Assembly (NCBI GenBank): GCA_009869945.1
Contig: WIXG01000011.1
Span: 186,001 to 250,000, forward strand
From: Mesaphorura yosii
Taxonomy: Eukaryota; Arthropoda; Collembola; Poduromorpha; Tullbergiidae
Reading direction: 5' to 3'
Length of the DNA stretch: 64,000 nucleotides
In this document: positions 15,301 through 30,300 of the stretch, in pieces
How positions within the stretch are numbered: position 1 is the first letter of the stretch
Layout of the letters: each line of letters begins with the position of its first letter
Notes under the pieces: model-generated
Databases searched by the model: none
Told to the model about the DNA's origin: nothing
The model's input: the letters and a program-made list of their open reading frames with translations, nothing else
Position numbers and translations under genes: made by a program

Positions 15301-18300
15301 GAGGGATTCTGGCTGCATTGATACAAAAGCAACAAAGAGACGAGGACCCGTCTTTGGAGAATTTTCTTATGCAACAATACAAAGGTCTAGGCTACCATTC
15401 CATTATTGCGTATTGAGTGTTACGTCAAAACCAGACGCAGACGGCGCGGTTGGTTGGGGAATGTGCCAAGGAATGGACATGGGAAAAATTCTTTGAAGAT
15501 CGTTACCACTTTTTATTGCGTTTTCACCTGGTCGGTCGGTCTTTTTTCAGTGCGAATGCGCAGCGTAAAGGCCTCGAACGCAAACGAAAAGATTACGGTT
15601 ATGTTACAAGACTGCTGAAAAGATGAAATAAAAAGAAGCTGTGCTGAAGAAAGACTTATAAGTTTACTAAGGAAAATCGAAACGCGGAGAGCCAGGCGCA
15701 AAGTTAATCTTGTGAAGATAGGTTATGGTCGAAAGAGGATCGTGCACAGAAAATAACTTGAACATGGCGAAAGGAAGTCATTGCCTTAAGCTGAACTTAA
15801 CTGTCTGGGCTTTATTGCCATTTCCATTGCCATTGCTGCCTTGCCGTGCTACTTGTTGCCGGTGCTCGCGCTCTTTCATTGGGCTGACGCAACGAAGGGA
15901 GACGGAAAGCATATTTTTGAAAAGCAGGCATGGTTCGAGACAGACACAATGAATCTTTGGTTGAGACATAGTAATTTAACAATAGCAATGGCATAAGACT
16001 TTGGATAAAATTCCTTGTCCTGTCGTGGCACCAGACGCACACACCATATTGCACTGCCACTGCACAATGTGTTTCAATCCCAACTCCTAAATGGCATGGA
16101 ATGGCACACCTGGCCTGGCGTGCCCTTTGATTACACCGAACCCTCACCTCACCCTCTTCCGTTTACTCTATTTTTGTTACCCAACGCCAACGCTTGTCTA
16201 ACGTCTTCCCTCGGCTCCCGACGCGATCCGGTCGTCTTTCGCACGAATATGAAAATATTTTTTTGTTTATACTGGCCATTTGCTTGCCATTTTGCGTCTT
16301 TGTATCTGCCAGTACCGTCTGCTGTCTGGGTTTCGTTCCCATTAGGCGCAAATACACGCTTTGATGGGTTCGTTGAACAAAAATTGCGTTTACGTTGGTA
16401 TTGATGTTTATGTTTACGTCTGCCATTGCCACACAGTGCCAGTACAGTGCAACCTTCCTACGCGAAAGATGACTAATAGTCTCCAAATGTACGCATATTT
16501 TGGAAAATTTGTTTTCGTCTTGCAAGAAATGGATAATGGGTCAATAGTTTCGTATTTTGTCTGAGCATTCACCCGACCGTCAGCCGTCAACAGTCAAGTC
16601 GTCAAGTGAGTCACGCAAACACGCAGCATTGTGCCGAACTGCGCTGCGGCTCTACGACGCAAAATTTATGATTTATAATGCCAAGACGTACAAAAATTAT
16701 GCTCACGGTACAAGTGCGCGTGCCTTTGTGTATGGAGTCGGAACGTCTGGAAGAAATTTATGGTACATTTCGGCCAGCGTCTGTTTTTCTACGCGCGCGG
16801 CTGCGACTTGACGTGGATTCGGGTAGGGCTGGCTGGCTTGAGATCGAGATGAGAGTTGATGATTAGGTAATGTGAATGTTACATTACGTTGCGGAAACGT
16901 TCAGCGAAAAACAAAATTTTGAATAACAAAACAACAACATCGTTAGTTGTACGCCTGTCTATCATTATCAGACGGACAAGGCAGGGCACGGCATGAAAAA
17001 TTTCACGCAATGAATGTACATTGTTATCCCATTCATTCCTATACTGCATTGTAGCAGCTTTTATCAGGCCAAGCCAGAATCAGATCATGAACACGAAAGC
17101 GTGCGAGTTTTGTTTACTACTTTCAAATCTTAAGACAAGACAAGATGAAGACGTGGTGTTTGCTTCATCAAATTACTACCAAGACACCAAGAAGAGTAAT
17201 ATCCACATCACAGCACAGCACTTCATCTTGATAGAAGTAGGAATAGTGTAGTAAACAGTAAACAGCACAAGCAAAGCCATAATTTGAGATGATGAATGAG
17301 AGTGTAACATTTTATGACGATGAGTCAATCACTGTATCACAGAAATGAAATGTTGTTTACTTCGAGAGCAAGCCGAGTGCCAGATGAAGTCATTATTTAG
17401 GGTTCGAGGATGACAATTGACAATACGAACTGAATAGCTTTGTCACACATTAACGCACACGGCATGGCACACAGGCGTCAGGCAGGCACTCGTATGACTT
17501 CACAATGATGCAATGTAATACGAGTACGAAAACAATCATAATTGAAACAGAAACAAAGTCCTACGTCAAGTCAGCATCGACATTCAGTGATTCAGTATTG
17601 GATTCCCAGCACTAGCATGACATTCCATATCATTGCCGATTGCGGAATGGAAATTTTTCGCCTCGCAAAATCAAAAACAAGTCATTCATTAATTTATCAG
17701 GGCCAGAAGAGGCGGAAGACAGAAAGAGGTACCAAAGTACCTGACGTCTACGATAATGGTAATGGTTTGACTTACCTGGCACAGGAATCCGTCCGAAATT
17801 ATTTGCTTTGCTTTGAAATTCTTGCAAAACATCCGCGTTTGACGTTTGCGAATTATGTGCTCCTATGATGAAAAATATTTGTCAATGAAACAAGTAGAGC
17901 CAGACAGCGAAGATAGTGTAGAGTCATGATTATCCCAGGTTAATTATACAAGCATTGCGTAAGCGTGGCGTATGTAGATGAAATCTGAAACCTGAGACTG
18001 TAGCCAGGCGGAAACGACGGCGACAGGCTGCTCGGCTCTGGTCCAGGTTCACTGAAACCATTGTTATCTGCTGCTACTGCGTGCGTAAGCAGCCATAGGC
18101 ACATACGCAGAAGGAATAGCAAATACAGATTGAATGAGATTCTCAACATCAGCATCAGCATGTTGACGTTGGCAGTAAATAGTATTATTGGTATTGGCAT
18201 ACTTTATTTGATATTTGACAAAAATGGCAATGGTAATGCAATGCAAATAATTACATGAAAAATGAAAAGAGCTTCATATCAAACGAGTGCGGTAACGTAA

Positions 18301-21300
18301 CAGGACCTTGACACTTTGGAACTTCAGACACCATGCGCAATTGTGTACTATGGAACTGATCTTTAATTACACGTGACCATGGTGGAATCTTGTTATTGTT
18401 TTACTTGTAATCTCTAATGCCTAGAGCTATGTACATTTGCAGACAGGACAGGACAGCGACAGCAGACGTTTACATCTCGCGTGACACTTTGTTTTTTTCT
18501 TGCGGGTTGCGGTTCTTAAACCTCTTCGCCGATAACAAGCAAGGCGAAGGCGAATGGTGAATGACGAAGGCGTAAACAAATAACAATCAAATCAACCACC
18601 GTACCGCAGTAAAGTATAACCTGCATAAATGATTGATCTATGTGTCTTTTCCTTGCTGGTTGTTGAGCTGGGACTTGGGATGTTGTACACGATGTACAGC
18701 ATTGTTGTGTTGCAATTCAGGTTCGAATTCCCAGACGCTTTTGCTTCGTTGTTGTTTATCCTCATTGGATTCTCAGAAGTTGTGTTTACTACGCCAGTGA
18801 ACCACGTCCATTTGAGTTATACGTTGTAATTATGAATCTGATTTGTCATTGTCAACATCTTTGATGCTGATGCAAATTCGCATTCGCGTTTCGCTAGGCT
18901 GTAGCACGTAGTTCATGAATCATGATGGCAGAACATTGCAGATTTCATTGCGAATTGCGAATCGCGAATTACAAGTACAATAGAAAATCTCTGTGCGCTG
19001 TGTCTCGAGCCGTGTGCCTATTATGGGCCTGTTGTTGTCTTGTTTTTTTAGGTTTTGTTTTGCAAAATAATTTCTTTTTGTGCACGCTCGAGCAGGCACG
19101 CAAACAAATAACAGAGAGCGAGCAGGAGGTACAGGGCAGGCCACAGGCACAGCACAGGTGAATGTCATGATACTCTAAACAACGAATCAGCTAATCAATG
19201 ATACGATGTGCCGTTGCGGTGATACATTGTTCATGGCTCAATGCACACATCACACCTGTCACATGATATACCCGCATAATGGGAGCAGTGATGACATTGC
19301 ACATTATTGTTCGCAAGCTGAAACAATTCAAGCTGATGAACTGAAACTGAAATGTTTCCATCATTCTCCAATGTTCGCTATTCGCTTGGATAATTTATCG
19401 AACGTATGGGCTTACCTGACTGGACGTGAATAAAATTATAAGACCATTTGCCATTTTAGTGGAATTTCGGTTTGTCTACATGCAAAATGATTGTGACCAA
19501 ACTGGAATTCCATCATGCCATACCATCCCATTTCGATTTCTCGAACCAGCGCTGACGTCAGTGTTCGTCAACGCTACTTTGCCAAAAGCCAGTTTCAGTT
19601 TACTTTTTGCATTACTGCAAAAAAGGTTAGCAACTTTTGGGAAAAGGTTATGTTTACCCTCAATCAATTATTAATACGGTGTATTAGAATGCAAAGCCAC
19701 AGCCATAGCGCGAGGTACGACCGCCATGAAAGGATACGGCACAAGGGGCACGAGGTATGCATAATTGACAATTATTACCCGTGCTCGTGCTGGCTGGCCG
19801 ACGGTCCTCCTCATATTTTTAACTTTATTGGTGACGGACGTGGACGTAACGAAACTTCTGGCAAAGTCTGCCCGGTTTCGTCTCGCCTGCGATTGCGAAA
19901 TACGAAATAAGGTAAACAGTTTCTAGTAAACAGAAACGGTTTCGATGACCGATTTCCATGCTCTTGAAATATGCAGACGGCACTCGACTCGACTACGACT
20001 GATGACTATGGCTTTGGCTTACCAGTGTTCTGGTGCTGTTGGTATTGTTTTCGGTTATGCAATTTTATACTCATACCCTGTCATAAAAGTACGTGGTCAA
20101 TTTATGTTTCATACCTGCGAATTTGTTACTTTTGCCCACTGCCCAGCTGGGTTTTACGTTTTAGTTTTTATTTTTGTAAGGTAGACACGCAAATCGACGG
20201 CACGAGGCAGGAGGTTCTGGACATCGTGCATGCATAATTGTTTTGGTCATGAAAAAGCACTAAGGCCAGGCCAAGTCCAAGTGACTTGTTTTTGCACAAC
20301 ATTGCCTGACTTTTTATTGTGCGAATGCGACGTGTATACAAAAACGCTACGCAAAAGGAAAACCTTCACGTGCGACGAATTTGCGAATTTTAAGCACGAC
20401 ACGACCGGCCTTCCATCCCCATTTCCAGGAAAGTTGGGTCGTAGCATCGACGACGACGTACGTGTTTGTTGTCATTCTCATCATTGCAAATGCAATAATT
20501 AATTTTTAAACATGCTTGGCCGCTTCACCTTTACAGTTGCTGCTACGTTTGCTTTCTGCGTTTTGAATTTGTAAGCGAGCAACGGCTACGACGTAATGTG
20601 ATGGGAATTAAGGTTGCAAGCCATATTATTACTATTTGGATGCTGATATAACGTACGTACGAACAAATGAGTCGAGCTTGAAGGTTTTCGTACAGGATTT
20701 GCTCACGTAGATAATAAGCATAAACGTGCACGTGAAGAAGGTGCTCTTCTTAAATCAACAACAACCGTCACAATCACATTCAAGATGTCTATGCCTGCCT
20801 AAATCGTTCGCATTGCAGAAACAAAAGCGGGTACCATCGCATATGTTATCGTTATTTACGTCTTTCTTAATTTCTTCACACCTTGACATGCTAATTCGAG
20901 GTTAAGCTTTTGCTACAGCTATGTCGGAAATGGGAGAGAGTAAGGTATTATTAAGCATTGAACTCATTGCCATTTGCAACGTACGCCGACTTTTGCAGTT
21001 ACATAACAGAAGCCAGAATCCAAACAGAGTCCCAAGATCAAAAGCAAGATGCTCGACGCAAATGACATTCCGTGTGCCTAGCACTCGCCTCGCATGGGAA
21101 AGGAAATTGGAGACAGCAACTCCGAGTCAATGATTTTCTGCAAACATTTAGCACTGAATCTTATGCTCAAGGAAATATGAAGACGCACATCTTCTTCGTC
21201 TTGAGCAAGAAACAATAAAAGTGCCGCACGACAAAATTACGGCAGCATAAACATGAAAACTTGATCTCATGAATGAACTGCGACTGCGAAGATGCAATGC

Positions 21301-24300
21301 AAGTCGTAAAAGATGTCGACCAACTTCCCATTGTCGACTCAGCGATGCTGGAGATCATTGACCAAAGAAACACGTAAATATTGAACTCAAACTACTAACT
21401 GCGTACGTGCAGAATTCATAATACAAAAATAAATGCTGTTGTTGCACGCAACTTTGTTTACTCTGTGCCGCTGTCTGATTTCCTTCTAAGAAATTATTTA
21501 CTCTTCTCTTCCTCGCATCGCAATGCAATACGCGAAAACAATGTAAACAGGACGTCTGGTCTTGGCCTGCCTGTCTGCTTGGCCGGCTGGCTACTTTCAA
21601 CTTTCTTGATTAAAGACAATTAAAATTAACAATAATCAACATCATAAAAGTGTACCCGAGCCCTTTGTTTTTTCGTTTTGCGTGCACGTACGGTCTAAAA
21701 AATATTTTTACTACTTTGTTTATCCCTCCAAACAAAAGACGGTCGGCCTACGCGCGTGCGATCGTAAAATCATTAACGATCTCAATTGCCAATTACAGTA
21801 TAAAAATAAAATAAGGAGCCGAATAAAAAGGCCGGCGCTCTGCATGCATGTGTGCAGTGGGATTGACCTATAACTAGATTTATGAGCGAGCGCCCGAAAC
21901 GAGTTCGGATAACAATAACAAAAATGATCCAATTAAATGTCCGTTCTATTCATCCTTAATTTAATAATCCTGTCTTGTTTTTACGAACTGCGAACATGTT
22001 TTTCTTAACATCGAAGCAATTTCGAGTCGCTTGAACCGTGAACCCGTAATGCAATCAGCGAAAGACGGTTCTCGGAAAACGTCACCGCCACATGCAGGCA
22101 TGTTGACAATCTGCTCTGCGAATTAGTGCCTAATTTCAATGGAAATGGAAAACTTCGTGTTGGGTTCGTGGCAATGCAGTGGCTTTGACTTAATTTCTGA
22201 TGGCAGCATGAATGGAAGTGAAACAAATAATGGAATTACTGTATTATTGCAATTGTAAAACAGATCGTTCGTGTTGTTGACTTGTTTTTCTTCATTTGGG
22301 TCGAAGTTTATTCAATCACTTGTTTGCCATTGCCATTCGCAGCTTGTCGCCCGTCTATTGTTCTCTTGTTTTGCACAAAATGTTTGCTATCTGGTCCATG
22401 CGAGGTTCGGCTCGGAAAGAGCAAGCAGGTACATGGTACATGTTTTTATCGCGACGTGAAATATGGCTTGATAAGCCGGAGCCCTGAGCCGAGCCGAAGC
22501 GGCATCAGCAGCAGTCGGTTAACCTGTTAATCAGGTTGCTAAATAATAACCGAGTTATTGCGAATTGCAATTGCGGTGTTAATATTTTTCTGTTCTGTGT
22601 ATGCCATATCACTTGAGCAAATAAACAGCAAACTCGACTCAAATTCACAAGTACCTGGCCGGCACGGTACAGCAAAGCATCGAGTGTCGAGTGCTTAGCA
22701 CGAAACCACGTAGCACGTATGGATGAAAAGTTTATTTATAGCCTCGCACACACGGGGTTTTCTATTTGCGTAGAAATTGACGAAAACGACAAAAACAAAG
22801 TTGGGCTCCATGTTTGCGGCATGTGGCACGGCATTGTTAATGTACGCCTTTCCTAATTGTAATTGCGGGCAGGTGGGTTTGGACTTTAGGACAAAGTTCA
22901 GGCCGTTGCCGGGTTTAGGTTGTTGGGCTCACGTTCGGAAAAGTTGAATGACAAATGCTAAGCGAAGAAGAAATTGAACAGCTATTTACTACCACGAGGT
23001 TAAGGCCAATCGAAAAGGGAGATCGAAGGATAATTGAGTACTGTGTAGGAAGATCATAGATAATAGGGCTTGGTTTGAATTGCATGATGTAATGAGATAC
23101 GTTAATAAGTACACTACTCAATGCCCGTGCCCGAATGCGGATCGAATTTTGTAGTTTGTCGAGTGGTCGTGGTCGGACCGAGAGCAAATTGAAATGTTGG
23201 TCCAATCTCAATTTCAAACCCACGCACTACGCCACAGAAATGAAATGGAACCGATTCAGTTGCGAATTGCTAAATTGGCTGCCCCAGTGTGTCTCCTGGA
23301 AACTAATGGACGGTGACGTAGCGCTTGCCATAACTTGATAGAATGTCATCTGCTCTTAAATCATACTCTATGTCCATAATGACACGGTCATGGCGCCGTG
23401 TTGCTGGTGCTCGTCAGAACAGGCAGGCCGGCAGGATGATCAAAGTCCTCTCGCTTACGAACTGTTCTTTAAGTCCTGGTTCGTTTGTTCGTCGCGTTCG
23501 CATCGCGAAAAGTTGCACAATATTTTAATAACTTGCAAAGGCAAAGACGCAATTTGCGATTCGACAGCAGCTTACTTTCAGGCCAGGCTTGTTAACTTGA
23601 ACCAAGTCAAGTAAGTTTGTGGACACCTTGACATTTGACATTTAGAAAGATTTCCATACGCGAAAACGAGATCAAGGTGAAGATAGCAAAGGTGCTCGGA
23701 AGTTTAGAAAGAATTTGTCATTCTGTGCATTGCAATTATGGAAAGTTAATTCCAATCTCATCCCTCGCACGCGCACAGCACAGAATGGCTGCTTTAATCC
23801 TAACACGACCTTGCTCACGCTGAAACTTGTTGCCCAACACGAGGATTGAGGATTCGAATACCTGTTGCAATCAATCATGAGTTTCATGAGCCAAGAGTCA
23901 TGAATACGGAGCACTCGACTCGAATTCGATCTCGATTTCTAGATTCATCATTCCCTGTTTGCTATTTATCTACGAATGGAAAGTCATTGCTGCATTATTT
24001 CTGGAGTAGAACGGATTCAAGTGCTTGTTTTCGTGATTTGCGAATGCGAAAGGCATGTGACGTAGTTTCTGGATTATCATTTGATATCGGCAACTCCATA
24101 CTCCAACACAGTATGATGAAATGATTGAATTGTGGTATCACACGGCACGACCTTCGTGTCGGTGCAACGGGACAGAATTTGCGTCGTCGTCGTCGAATTT
24201 TTCCACGTGGCGCATTTTTAATGATTTGATTTAATTGCAAAGCGAAGATTTGCGTTTGTTATTCCAAATATACACTTCGGAGCCACAAAAATTATGCTAA

Positions 24301-27300
24301 CGTGTCATTAAGCGTTTTATTTAATAATTCCGCCTCCAAGTAACAAGGTGAGCTTGAAATGATGTTGTGTACGAATTACGAATTGAAAAAGCCCCTCAAC
24401 TCATGTCTAACCGTCACCATTTTATGACGACGGACTGGCACATGCGTGACCTGGCCTGGCCTGGCCCGCATACTTTGTGACAGCCCGCGCAGATTAATAT
24501 TTTATTTGATGCCATGATTGCCGATTTTAGATTTTGATTATAAGGATTTAGGTACAAAGTGCTTAATGTTGAATAGAGAATATATACACTATGGTATACC
24601 GTTGTGTGGTTCATGGAATCCCATTTATGCTAATGCAGTGCAGTCTTTAATGTAACATAACATTGAATTTTTACAAAACAGCAATTAACAAGGTTAAATT
24701 ATAATAGCCTCCTTCTGTTACTCTTATCCTCATTACTCACGCGGTCATGCCATGTTCTTCAGGCCCTCTTGAATAACAACTGAATAACATTCACTTGGTC
24801 GGACACTAACAATAAATGAACGCGTGAAGATAATTGGATGCTTGTTTTGCATGCGAGCCATGAATCTTGCATTTCTTCCCGCGTGATGCATTAATGCAAA
24901 TCGCAATGAGATTGTCCAGTGCCAGCATTGGGACTAGCCACAATTATAATATGACAAGATGATTGCCATTGTTATCTTAATCTTGTGTTTACATTTTTAT
25001 ATGCACAGAATTGGGAATTTTATTTTGTGCACTTTTCCTTCACTTGTTATCGCTCATTTCATTTGCTCTTTGTGTATCAAGTTCCTGGTACAAGTCTAGC
25101 TGTTTACAATTTTATGATTGCTTAATTCCGGAATTATTACGAAGAACGTCAAGACACCGGCACAGGCAATGTCGAAAGTGCTTCAGCACTCATCGAAAAC
25201 ATTACCATAATTCGAAAGGAGCTGACTTTTTAACTGCTATTCGCTTACGTGAACTTGCGTCATACGATTTATATTAACGATGCTGCTGCTTGCAGAAAAA
25301 TGTGTTGTTTACCAAAGAATAGTCTGGCTTGGCAGGGCAAGATGCTAATGATAATGATAATTATTGGTTGTAGCTGTTGTTGTAATAATTGAAAATGCTT
25401 GAGAAAATGGCACAGACTAGGGCTAGGATAAGCGCGAATACGTAGCTTGCTCCTATTATCGTGAGCAGTAGTAGCTGTTACTTAAGCCTACGTGCCATAC
25501 TGATGCTTCACATTTCGACTGAGTTCGTGTTCTACGTGGTTTGAGTGATAATTCCCCAATAAGAACCTTGAACTTGGTTTAGTCCATAGTCCATGCGCCA
25601 TGCTGTGTTTGGGCTAATCACATTAACATTAATACGAAAACAACTTGTAAATACTAAACAGCTAAATGTATGAGAAAGGTCTTGTAAACACGCTGAAACT
25701 GGCTAGCCGTGACAATGGCGATGACGGTTAACTGTGCCTGAGATAATAAGCGGAATTCCTATGCAATATAAAGCTGAGGTGTCCCAATCTCAAGTTCGCT
25801 CGATGACGTCCGAGATTTGGAATGCACATTATGTGCTTAAAAACTGCAAAACACCTGTAAAAATTTTAAAAACTCGACATAGCCAATGAGGTCAGATTTC
25901 CATTTTTTGCGAACTGCGAAGCAATGACAATAAATTCTGCAGCCCAAGTGTCATTGTTGATGTTAAACATGGGATCTCATCTTGCATTTTAATGAACACA
26001 ATAATACCGGACTCGCCTTCTTAAATTCTAACCAATCGAAAACAACGCAGGGCCCAAGAATAGAAATTTTGCCTACCGTGATTACTTACGAAAAGACAAG
26101 GATCTGACGTGAGCATGTGGAATTTCCGAGAACTAATTTTAGCCATTCTTGTGCAAATATAGCGTAAAAAATCAATAACATTCTCCGCCTGCCGTCGACT
26201 TCGCCGTCAATCGGCGCCTTTGAAAATGAGTGAACGAGTGCCGTCCCAGCCGCAGGAATGACACAAGTCAAACTTTCATTCAAACCATTGATTCAGGAAG
26301 GCAGTTCTTATTATTGTTTGTTGCTGTATTTTCCATTTATAAACGATTGACGATTACGCAACTATCCTCGAGTATTTTGTTTTTTGCATACGTGTGAATA
26401 GCAGAAGCGAAGATGAAAGAGATGGAGACCTTTTAAACAATTTTTGCGTCGTAGCTTTTGTTTTTTACGATGTGCCTGCTGTGGCTGGCTATAATTGACG
26501 TCTCTGACTGTGACTTCGACCTATATACAATACAATCCATATAATCCAGACCAGCCGTGCCGCGCCGTGTGGGCTTGTATTTTTATATATGAAAGGACAC
26601 CGTGCCGTCATCGTTCAATTTAGATATAGCTAGGCTATGTACATGTTGTTTATGATGTATATCCACAATGTATTGTGTAAACTCAGTAAATTGTAAATAG
26701 TTAAATTCCTTTTAATTTCGTATCCCATTCGTATTCGTAAATCATATGATCGTGCAGAGGATGACGACAGATGAGATTAGGATGTAAATGCTCGACAACT
26801 CAACTCGACTCGACTCTCGTTTGTTTTTCCTTGTCAAAAATATGCTTGGGCTCGGGAAGTCCGGCTGCGCTACTCAGAATTGAAATTACTATTACTGGAG
26901 AGTAATGTAGCATGATTCATGATGCAAAAATGGCACTGCTATCCGTTATACGAGGTACATTGTGGTAGGTAAAGGTAAATACTAACTGCGCAAATTCCCA
27001 AATCAATACACAAAACACAACTTGTACTCGAAATTCACAATCCGCACTTGAGTGAGAGATACGAGATTTCCGAGAATTCTACCCTCAAACAAAAAGTGTA
27101 AACTTTGAGTGTGAATTGTAATGAGAAAATTTGCAAAGTTGCTCAATGACTGCGGCTCCGATTAGACGCACTTGCCTTTAATGGCAAATGGCAAGGGCAA
27201 AAATAGCAGGCATAGGCACTGGGATTGCGGATTCTTGTTATGTAACGAGTACCAATGCCAACTCTAAAATAGATTTAATTTTCAGCAGCAAATGGCAAGT

Positions 27301-30300
27301 ATTAAGGCGCTGAAGGTATTATGTTGCCGGCATAATAAGTACCATGAATACATAAAACATGAGGAAATAATCTTAAGCCTTGTGCCTTGACTTTCGTATT
27401 TCTGACAGCATTTTCCTCGTGCTCGCCTTGCAATTTTGCCCATTTTATATTCAAGTTCCACAAAGTTCAAAGCGAACTTATCCGAAGCTGCGAATGCGAA
27501 TAACGAATTTTGTGATTTGTGCCAGCCGTTGGCATTTGTCTTTTACCTAAACGAATTTTCTTGGAACGTGAACTCGGACTCTGGGCTTCAATAACCACAC
27601 TACTTCATGACTTCAGTTTTTGAAGCCTTGCACGCACACATTGTATTTGTAACATATGCCAGGGACAAGCGCACGCGGTACGTGAAATGTGTACCAGGAC
27701 AAACACCAAACACAAACAAGAAACTGGGTCAAGTCAATGCGTCGGCTAAAGCAAAACGTGGCATGAAAGGGAAATTGTTTATGAGCATGTGGGTAAATTT
27801 AGAAGTAAACTAGTTAGCCCAAAGCTCCGCGTGCGCGTGCAGTAAATATTTTCGCCTTTCGCGTGTTGCTGATTGGGCCAAATGATTGCTTTATTGGAGC
27901 GGTGTCCGTGGCCGACGCGACCAGGCGAATGACAAGCGGATTGAAATGCAAAAAAAAAATCCCGTATCCTTTCAAGGTTCGCTCGAACGGCTGTCTACCA
28001 GACTAAAGACCTGCAAGGTGAGCTGCCGGCGCGATTTCGAGTGAACAAGATAATTACTGCGAGCAGCCGGTGACAGCGGCCAAAATCCCAAGTTTTTGTC
28101 AATATTTACCTCTGGCAACTTGTTTTCTCCTTCATATACACAATAATATTCTCTCAAAGCAATCTATGTACTGTGGGGATGTGTATCATAATATTTGTAG
28201 TGTACAGAAATTGTATGGCGAAGTTATTCGGAAGTTATTAATAGAATGAGTCGGTCGACAGATCCGTCGTCTCAGCCTCAGCCTTTATCTTTGGAGGTTA
28301 GGCGAGACAAGTGCACGGGACAAGGAAATGACTTTATTCCAAACAAAGCTCGGTTTTGTGTTACAATGCGTCTTTTGGCACAATTGGAACAGAAACTTGG
28401 TTGTTTGGTTGCGAATTTTGCGTGCCTACACATTTCAGAATTAATTAAAATGGTTATAAATTTTTAAAATGGAACATTACTTGTAGTGTATTGTTTAATG
28501 GGCAAACATCTTTGCTGATGTTTGCTTAATGCAATTTGGCAATTATGCTTCTATTTATACTGCCTGGCTTGCTTTTAAATGCCGAAGGAAAAGTACACGC
28601 GAGCTTAAAATTGTATGTTTGCGAAAGTGATTTCACGTTTCGCGATTCTACACGGGGGAATTCAAAGCTATTTTTACTGTACATGAACTATTTTAAACAC
28701 ACGTGGAATAAGTTTGTAACTGCATGCCTGGATTTTCCCTGAGCTTGCGCTGCAATTGCAATTTATTGCACTCGCTTCTTTTTATTGATTCGAAATGGCC
28801 AATAAAGATTTTATTGACGTACCATTGCCACTGCCTTGGCTTAATGAGCCAGAAAGTAACGCATATTTATTTCTTGTCTTTACAGGAGCATAATTTTGAA
28901 GCACTGCTTCAACATCAGCCGCACCGACTCCAAGTGCAAGTACGCCATCGCCCTTCATACTCACAACGACTGTGTCCGGATAGCGATGAGCTCCGAGGAA
29001 GAAATGAATGAGTGGCTACGAACCATCAATTCGCTCGCCGGTGACGACGAAGATGAATTTCTCGCTACAGCGATGCCGACCGCAGACGAGCATGGCGGCA
29101 CAATAACGACGACCGGCCTCAATCCCAAACCGCATTTCGAGCACGTCTGGCTCGTGACCGCCCTCAACAAGGGACTTGGGTCGAAGGAAAACATTATTGG
29201 ACCGTACCGTCTCTGTCTGACTTCAAAGGAGCTGACACTCCTCAAAGTAGGCGACCACGAAGAGAAGAACTCTGTTGGAATACTCAAATTTCCGGTAAAC
29301 ACTTGAGAAATATTACGTAAACAAACGCAGCGCAGCAGGCTGCACGCAAGACAGAAATAGCAATAGCGATAGCACGATTGACGCTGATGACGATGATGGT
29401 GTCAGCCCGATGATTGAATGATGGGATTAATTTACATTGCCTTTCCTTTGTGCCCACAGTTGAACGTCATCCGCAACGTATCACATGATGCCACCTTCGG
29501 ATGCTTCTTCCATATTGAGTTTGGGCGACTGGCTCCCACCGGGCCCGGCCAGCTGAGCCTTAAGACGGAGGATAACAACATTGCACAAAATATGCATCTT
29601 CTGATTCTCAAGTAAGTACGCGTTGAGAGCTTGTCTTCTCAGATGAGTCATTAACATCTTTCGCCTTTTAATCTCCTATTCTATTCCTGGCCTGGCCATA
29701 CTGTGTAAATATTATTGCTCCATTTTGTTTACGTGTGTCTTATCACCAGTCACCTCATCCTCATCCGTGTCACGTACTACTATTATTAGAATGCACGTGG
29801 ATTTAATAAGTTTCGCCTTAAAAGCAAACAGCATTCTATTTATTTGATATTTGGTTTCACATTCATCTTGATCTTGTTATATGATACGATACAAACTTCA
29901 TCTGAATATCCTTTCAACATCTCTTTAATATTAGCATTTTAGCATTCGCATCCTTCTTGACATTCGCTTATGTCAACCATTTCCACGGTCTACACGAGTC
30001 ATACACAGCTGTAGTTTATGCAGTGCTGAATTTGGTCTAATTTTTTAATTTTACGTACATTTTCATATCGTGATGTCTCCGCGTACGCTCCAGTCGGTAT
30101 TCATTAGGGATTAGCGATTAGGAAAAGGTCAAAAACAAGGCAACAATTTTCAAGCAGAGTCAGTGACTATGCCATTCTTTCCATATGTTCGAGCTCAGGC
30201 TTCGAATTGTATTACTTTCATCTTGATACTTGCAACCACGAGGTCCAGCTTTGAAAGCTGAAACTGGTTTCCGCTCCAAGTACATAATTACTACACCATT

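Noticed and set aside
16015..16404. 130-codon open frame inside IRS intron 1
   Set aside because: Starts downstream of repeat-rich sequence, has no domain motif, and a similar-length frame runs on the other strand (16163-16525), which is typical of chance.
18721..18736. GGTTCGAATTCC resembling a tRNA B box
   Set aside because: No matching A box or acceptor-stem pairing at the proper distance.
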